The notes beneath the pieces were generated by a model. It was not told where the DNA came from and ran no database searches. It saw only the letters and a list, made by a program, of their open reading frames with translations. This document shows, one piece after another, positions 12,035 through 14,704 of a stretch of 14,704 nt of DNA; position 1 is the first letter of the stretch; each line of letters starts with the position of its first letter. The stretch lies in assembly GCA_023447635.1 (NCBI GenBank), contig JAEXNA010000009.1, positions 1 to 14,704 of the forward strand, read 5' to 3'. This DNA is from Vulcanimicrobiota bacterium. Lineage in GTDB: Bacteria; Vulcanimicrobiota; Xenobia; Xenobiales; JADMJV01. The translations under genes and the position numbers were made by a program.

Positions 12035-14062
12035 CTAGTGATGCCCGCGACGCAGTTTGGTCCGCCGCACCGCAGGCGCCATGATTTCTCGCACCAGTTC
12101 CCGATAAGATAGCCCGGCGGCTAATCCGATGACGGCCAGATCCGAGACCTCGGGGACCAGGCCGGGCAGCGGATTGCACTCCAGGAACTGCGGATGACCT
12201 TCGCGGTCGAGGCGGAAGCCGATGCGGGCCACATCTCGACAGCCCAGCGCTTTGAACACGGTCTTGGCGGCTTTGGAGAGCGCTTTCTGCAGTTCGGGCT
12301 CGAGCGAGGCCGGGCAGTCAAGTCGGACATCCCCGCTGCTTCCGGATTTCTGTTCGAAGCCGTAGATCGGGTGTTCGATGCCCTCTTTGACAAAGGCGAC
12401 CTCCATGATCGGAAGCACCCGGGGAAGCTTCTCGCCCAGCACACCGATGGTGAACTCGCGACCTTCGAGGTACGGTTCGACCAGCGTCGGCTGGCTATAG
12501 CGACGAACCATCTCGGTCACCACCGCCTGCAGAGCGATGTCGCTTTCCACCACGGTGGCCTTGCCCACACCCTGAGCTCCGCCTTCGGCCAGCGGCTTGA
12601 CGACGAGAGGGAAGGCGAACCCCTTGGGAAGCCGCTCCTTGCCGGTGGTCATCGTGATCCAGTCCGGCGTGGCGACCCCCGCCTCTCGCACGATCCGTTT
12701 GGCCAACCCTTTGTCCAGGGTCATACACAGACAGGCGGGGTCCGAGCCCGTGTAGGGGATATCGAGCAGTTCCAGGATCGACGGCACGTGAGAGCCGCGA
12801 TTTCGCCCGCGCATCCCCTCCGCGACGTTAAAGACCAGATCGAGGTCGGACCCCGCTACCTTTTGGGCAAAGTCAGGATTGGCCTCGAGCCCCACCACCT
12901 CGTGCCCGCTCGAGGAAATGGCATCAAAGAGCGCCTGGATACTGGAGGGCGAGTCGAACTCGGCCGGCCCCTGTTCGAGCCGCATCTCTTCCGGGTCGAG
13001 CACTTTCAGGTTGTAGGCTACCCCGATGCGAAGACTCTTTCGCGGCTTGCTGGCCCGTGGCTTCAGCCCGTGGCGCTCGCTAGCCAACTCGATGATCTTC
13101 TTGAGCACCGCGCGCTGCAGGTCGGCCTCTTCGGCCAGCGATTCTCCCGGCAGGGAGTCGGCACCGCTCCAGGTGTGTCCGGCGGCGGCGAACATCGAGG
13201 TGCCCGGACGAAGGGAGGGAAGAGCGTTGACCTCGATGACATAGGGCTTGCCGCCCTCGCTGACTCGAAAGTCGACCCGGCCAAAGTCGCGCACTCCGGT
13301 CGCTTTGATCGTTCTCTCGGCGTAGTCCAGCAGATGGGTCCGCAGGTCAGCGTCCAGGCGAGCCGGCACCACCACCTCGACACCCGGGGTGTGCTTGGCT
13401 TCGAAATCGTAGATGTTGTGCTGACGCTCTTCAGAGAAGCTGTACTCACAAGGCTCGAGAGCCTGGCCCAGGTAGGGCACGGTGACGTCGCGGCCGCTCA
13501 CGAACTCTTCCACGATCAGTCCGGCGGGGTACTGTTCCAGCAGCAACCGGACGAGATCCGCCAGTCGGGCGAAGTCTTTCACCACCGAGTCCTGGCTGAT
13601 CCCTTTCGAGCTGCCTTCAAAGTTCGGCTTGACGATCAGCGGAAACTTCAGATTGGCGACGGCTTCTTCCAGCTGTTCGACCTCTGTCAGGAAGAACCAG
13701 GGCGGAACCGGGAGACCGCGCTCCAGCAGGGCCAGTTTGGTCAGATGTTTATCCAGGGTCAAGGTGCAGCAGTAAGCATCCGAGCCGGTGTACGGCAGCC
13801 CCATCTGCTCGAACAAGGCCGGGTAGAACCCCTCGCGGAAGCGCCCTTGTTGGCCTTCGGCCAGGTTGAAAACCAGGTCGGGAGCCAGGGCGTCGAGGCG
13901 GGCCACCAGATGGGCTACAGGACCGCCTACATCGACCCGGTCGACCCGATGACCCAGATGAAGCAGCGCGGAGGTCAGCCGTTCGATCGTTTCGGGAGCG
14001 TCGAACTCGGCCTGTTGGGGGCTGTCATCGGTCTTCAGGTTGAAGGTCAGGGCGATGTTCAC
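12035..14062 (-). CDS. Tandem D-Ala-D-Ala-ligase-like double ATP-grasp protein (675 aa)
   Basis: The start is GTG 14062, with AGGAG eight bases upstream (CTCCT on the plus strand, 14071-14075). Two Ddl-like halves are fused, residues 1-~325 and ~343-675, each about the length of a normal Ddl (~310-350 aa). Both have FN(L/V)AEG, then PYTGSD and TLDK. The first has the ATP-binding loop GSSKGI (~150), a GRVDFR block (261-266) and EVNALPSLRPGTS (277-289). The second has GGAQGVGK (~494), EGREFTIGVLG (533), then RIGFR (613-617) and ECNPLPG (628-634). The Asp of RxDxR is Gly615 in the second half, so one metal ligand is missing there. Predicted role: ATP-dependent ligation of a carboxylate to an amine; the substrate is unknown. 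It ends 4 bases from the convergent HD-GYP gene. It lies 22 bases downstream of the SGNH hydrolase and is likely in the same operon. Confidence 0.88.
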   Translation of the reverse strand: MNIALTFNLKTDDSPQQAEFDAPETIERLTSALLHLGHRVDRVDVGGPVAHLVARLDALAPDLVFNLAEGQQGRFREGFYPALFEQMGLPYTGSDAYCCTLTLDKHLTKLALLERGLPVPPWFFLTEVEQLEEAVANLKFPLIVKPNFEGSSKGISQDSVVKDFARLADLVRLLLEQYPAGLIVEEFVSGRDVTVPYLGQALEPCEYSFSEERQHNIYDFEAKHTPGVEVVVPARLDADLRTHLLDYAERTIKATGVRDFGRVDFRVSEGGKPYVIEVNALPSLRPGTSMFAAAGHTWSGADSLPGESLAEEADLQRAVLKKIIELASERHGLKPRASKPRKSLRIGVAYNLKVLDPEEMRLEQGPAEFDSPSSIQALFDAISSSGHEVVGLEANPDFAQKVAGSDLDLVFNVAEGMRGRNRGSHVPSILELLDIPYTGSDPACLCMTLDKGLAKRIVREAGVATPDWITMTTGKERLPKGFAFPLVVKPLAEGGAQGVGKATVVESDIALQAVVTEMVRRYSQPTLVEPYLEGREFTIGVLGEKLPRVLPIMEVAFVKEGIEHPIYGFEQKSGSSGDVRLDCPASLEPELQKALSKAAKTVFKALGCRDVARIGFRLDREGHPQFLECNPLPGLVPEVSDLAVIGLAAGLSYRELVREIMAPAVRRTKLRRGHH

Positions 14063-14084
14063 GAAGCGCTCTCCTGCGAAGGGG

Positions 14085-14704
14085 TTAGGGTGTGGGCGTC
14101 GGCGTGGCTTTGGCTGCAGGCAGACCCTTCAGCCAGGGGAGGACGGTGGGAGTGAGGCGCTCGACGATCAGCGTGTAGCCTCGCTCGGTAGGATGGATAC
14201 GGTCGTCCTGGTTCAGTTCGACCGAGCCGGCCACCCCTTCCAGGAAAAACGGGATCAGCGGCACGGCTTTCTCCCTGGCCAGGTCAGGGTACAGGCTCTC
14301 GAAGGGGCCGGTGTAGTCGGGCCCCAGGTTCGAAAGGGTCTTCATTCCGGCCAGCATGACCGGAATGTCTCGCTTCTGCAGTTCGTCGATCAGGGCGCCG
14401 ATGTTCTCTCGGGTCACCTTCGGGTCGATGCCGCGCAGGCCGTCGTTGCCCCCGGTTTCCAGGATGACCGCGTCGGGCTCGAGTTTGAGCACCCAGTCCA
14501 GGCGGGAGCGAGCGCCGGACGAGGTCTCTCCGGACAGCCCCGCGTTGACGACCGTCCAGTTCATCCCCTCGACCCGCAACTTCTTTTCGAGTTGGGCGGG
14601 ATAGGCTTTATCGGGATCGACGCCCAGCCCCTCGGTCAAGGAGTCGCCAAAGGCTACCAGAGTCGAACCCTTCTCGACCGGGGTCGAGGCCGCAGCGGGG
14701 GAGG
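14085..14704 (-). CDS. SGNH/GDSL hydrolase (TesA/arylesterase-like), 5' end outside the window
   Basis: The frame is open to the window edge (first complete codon ends at 14702), so the start is missing. The visible part begins SPAAASTPVEKGSTLVAFGDS. The catalytic blocks are complete: GDSLTEG (nucleophile Ser), NAGLSGETS (block II, Gly), ETGGNDGLRG (block III, Asn) and DRIHPTERGY (Asp-x-x-His, block V). This fits the single-domain TesA-like esterase/lysophospholipase group (~200 aa). A small Ala/Pro-rich linker before the domain and a PTPTPTP tail suggest export, with a signal peptide probably beyond the edge. It precedes the double ATP-grasp gene by 22 bases on the same strand. Confidence 0.88.
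   Translation of the reverse strand, partial: SPAAASTPVEKGSTLVAFGDSLTEGLGVDPDKAYPAQLEKKLRVEGMNWTVVNAGLSGETSSGARSRLDWVLKLEPDAVILETGGNDGLRGIDPKVTRENIGALIDELQKRDIPVMLAGMKTLSNLGPDYTGPFESLYPDLAREKAVPLIPFFLEGVAGSVELNQDDRIHPTERGYTLIVERLTPTVLPWLKGLPAAKATPTPTP

Noticed and set aside
12194..14155. 653-codon plus-strand open frame opposite the double ATP-grasp gene
   Set aside because: The minus strand encodes obvious duplicated ATP-grasp motifs and has a good ribosome binding site. The plus-strand product has no recognisable domain and antisense-type composition.

Overview
The window is GC-rich bacterial DNA. Genes are tightly packed, ATGA, GTGA or TTGA stop/start overlaps are frequent, TTG and GTG starts are used, and Sec-type signal peptides and type IV pilin-like proteins are present. 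I cannot name the lineage from sequence alone. An uncultured, free-living bacterium assembled from short reads is most plausible. Bases 1-34 are almost pure C and look like an artefactual contig end.

Layout: (1) 1-121, minus strand: possible 5' fragment of a secreted protein. (2) 154-3290, plus strand: five translationally coupled envelope genes. These are a small two-TM protein, a ~498-aa polytopic membrane protein of unknown function, a second small two-TM protein paralogous to the first, a CarS-like (DUF46) membrane protein, and a secreted DUF4163/DUF3298 (RsiV-like) protein. A strong terminator follows. (3) 3461-4231: an unrecognised soluble protein with a strong Shine-Dalgarno and a TTG start. 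(4) 4310-5257: a protein whose C-terminus resembles the N-terminal module (MshEN) of type II/IV secretion ATPases. (5) 5275-5600: a textbook sigma70 promoter, three tRNA genes (CAT, probably Ile2; Glu-TTC; Val-TAC) and a terminator. (6) 5612-5763: three long imperfect hairpin repeats (REP-like), then a 19-bp bidirectional terminator. (7) 5855-9367, minus strand: a giant (1170-aa) GlmS-like aminotransferase with large insertions and a C-terminal extension. (8) 9600-12030, plus strand: a coupled minor-pilin cassette of PilV/GspI-like, PilW/GspJ-like and PilX/GspK-like proteins, the last carrying a C-terminal piece of a GspE/PilB ATPase, followed by a degenerate HD-GYP protein. (9) 12035-14704, minus strand: a SGNH/GDSL hydrolase (5' end off the window) and a tandem D-Ala-D-Ala-ligase-like double ATP-grasp protein.

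The most unusual content is the pilin cassette. Its first gene seems to have lost its prepilin leader to a one-base change in a G run. Its third gene is a minor pilin fused to the terminal helices of a secretion ATPase. Its fourth gene is an HD-GYP protein whose HD histidine is Arg. Together with the orphan ATPase N-terminal module at 5045-5257, the window holds two detached pieces of a PilB/GspE-type ATPase but no complete one. This may point to a non-canonical pilus or secretion assembly control system. That link is inference.
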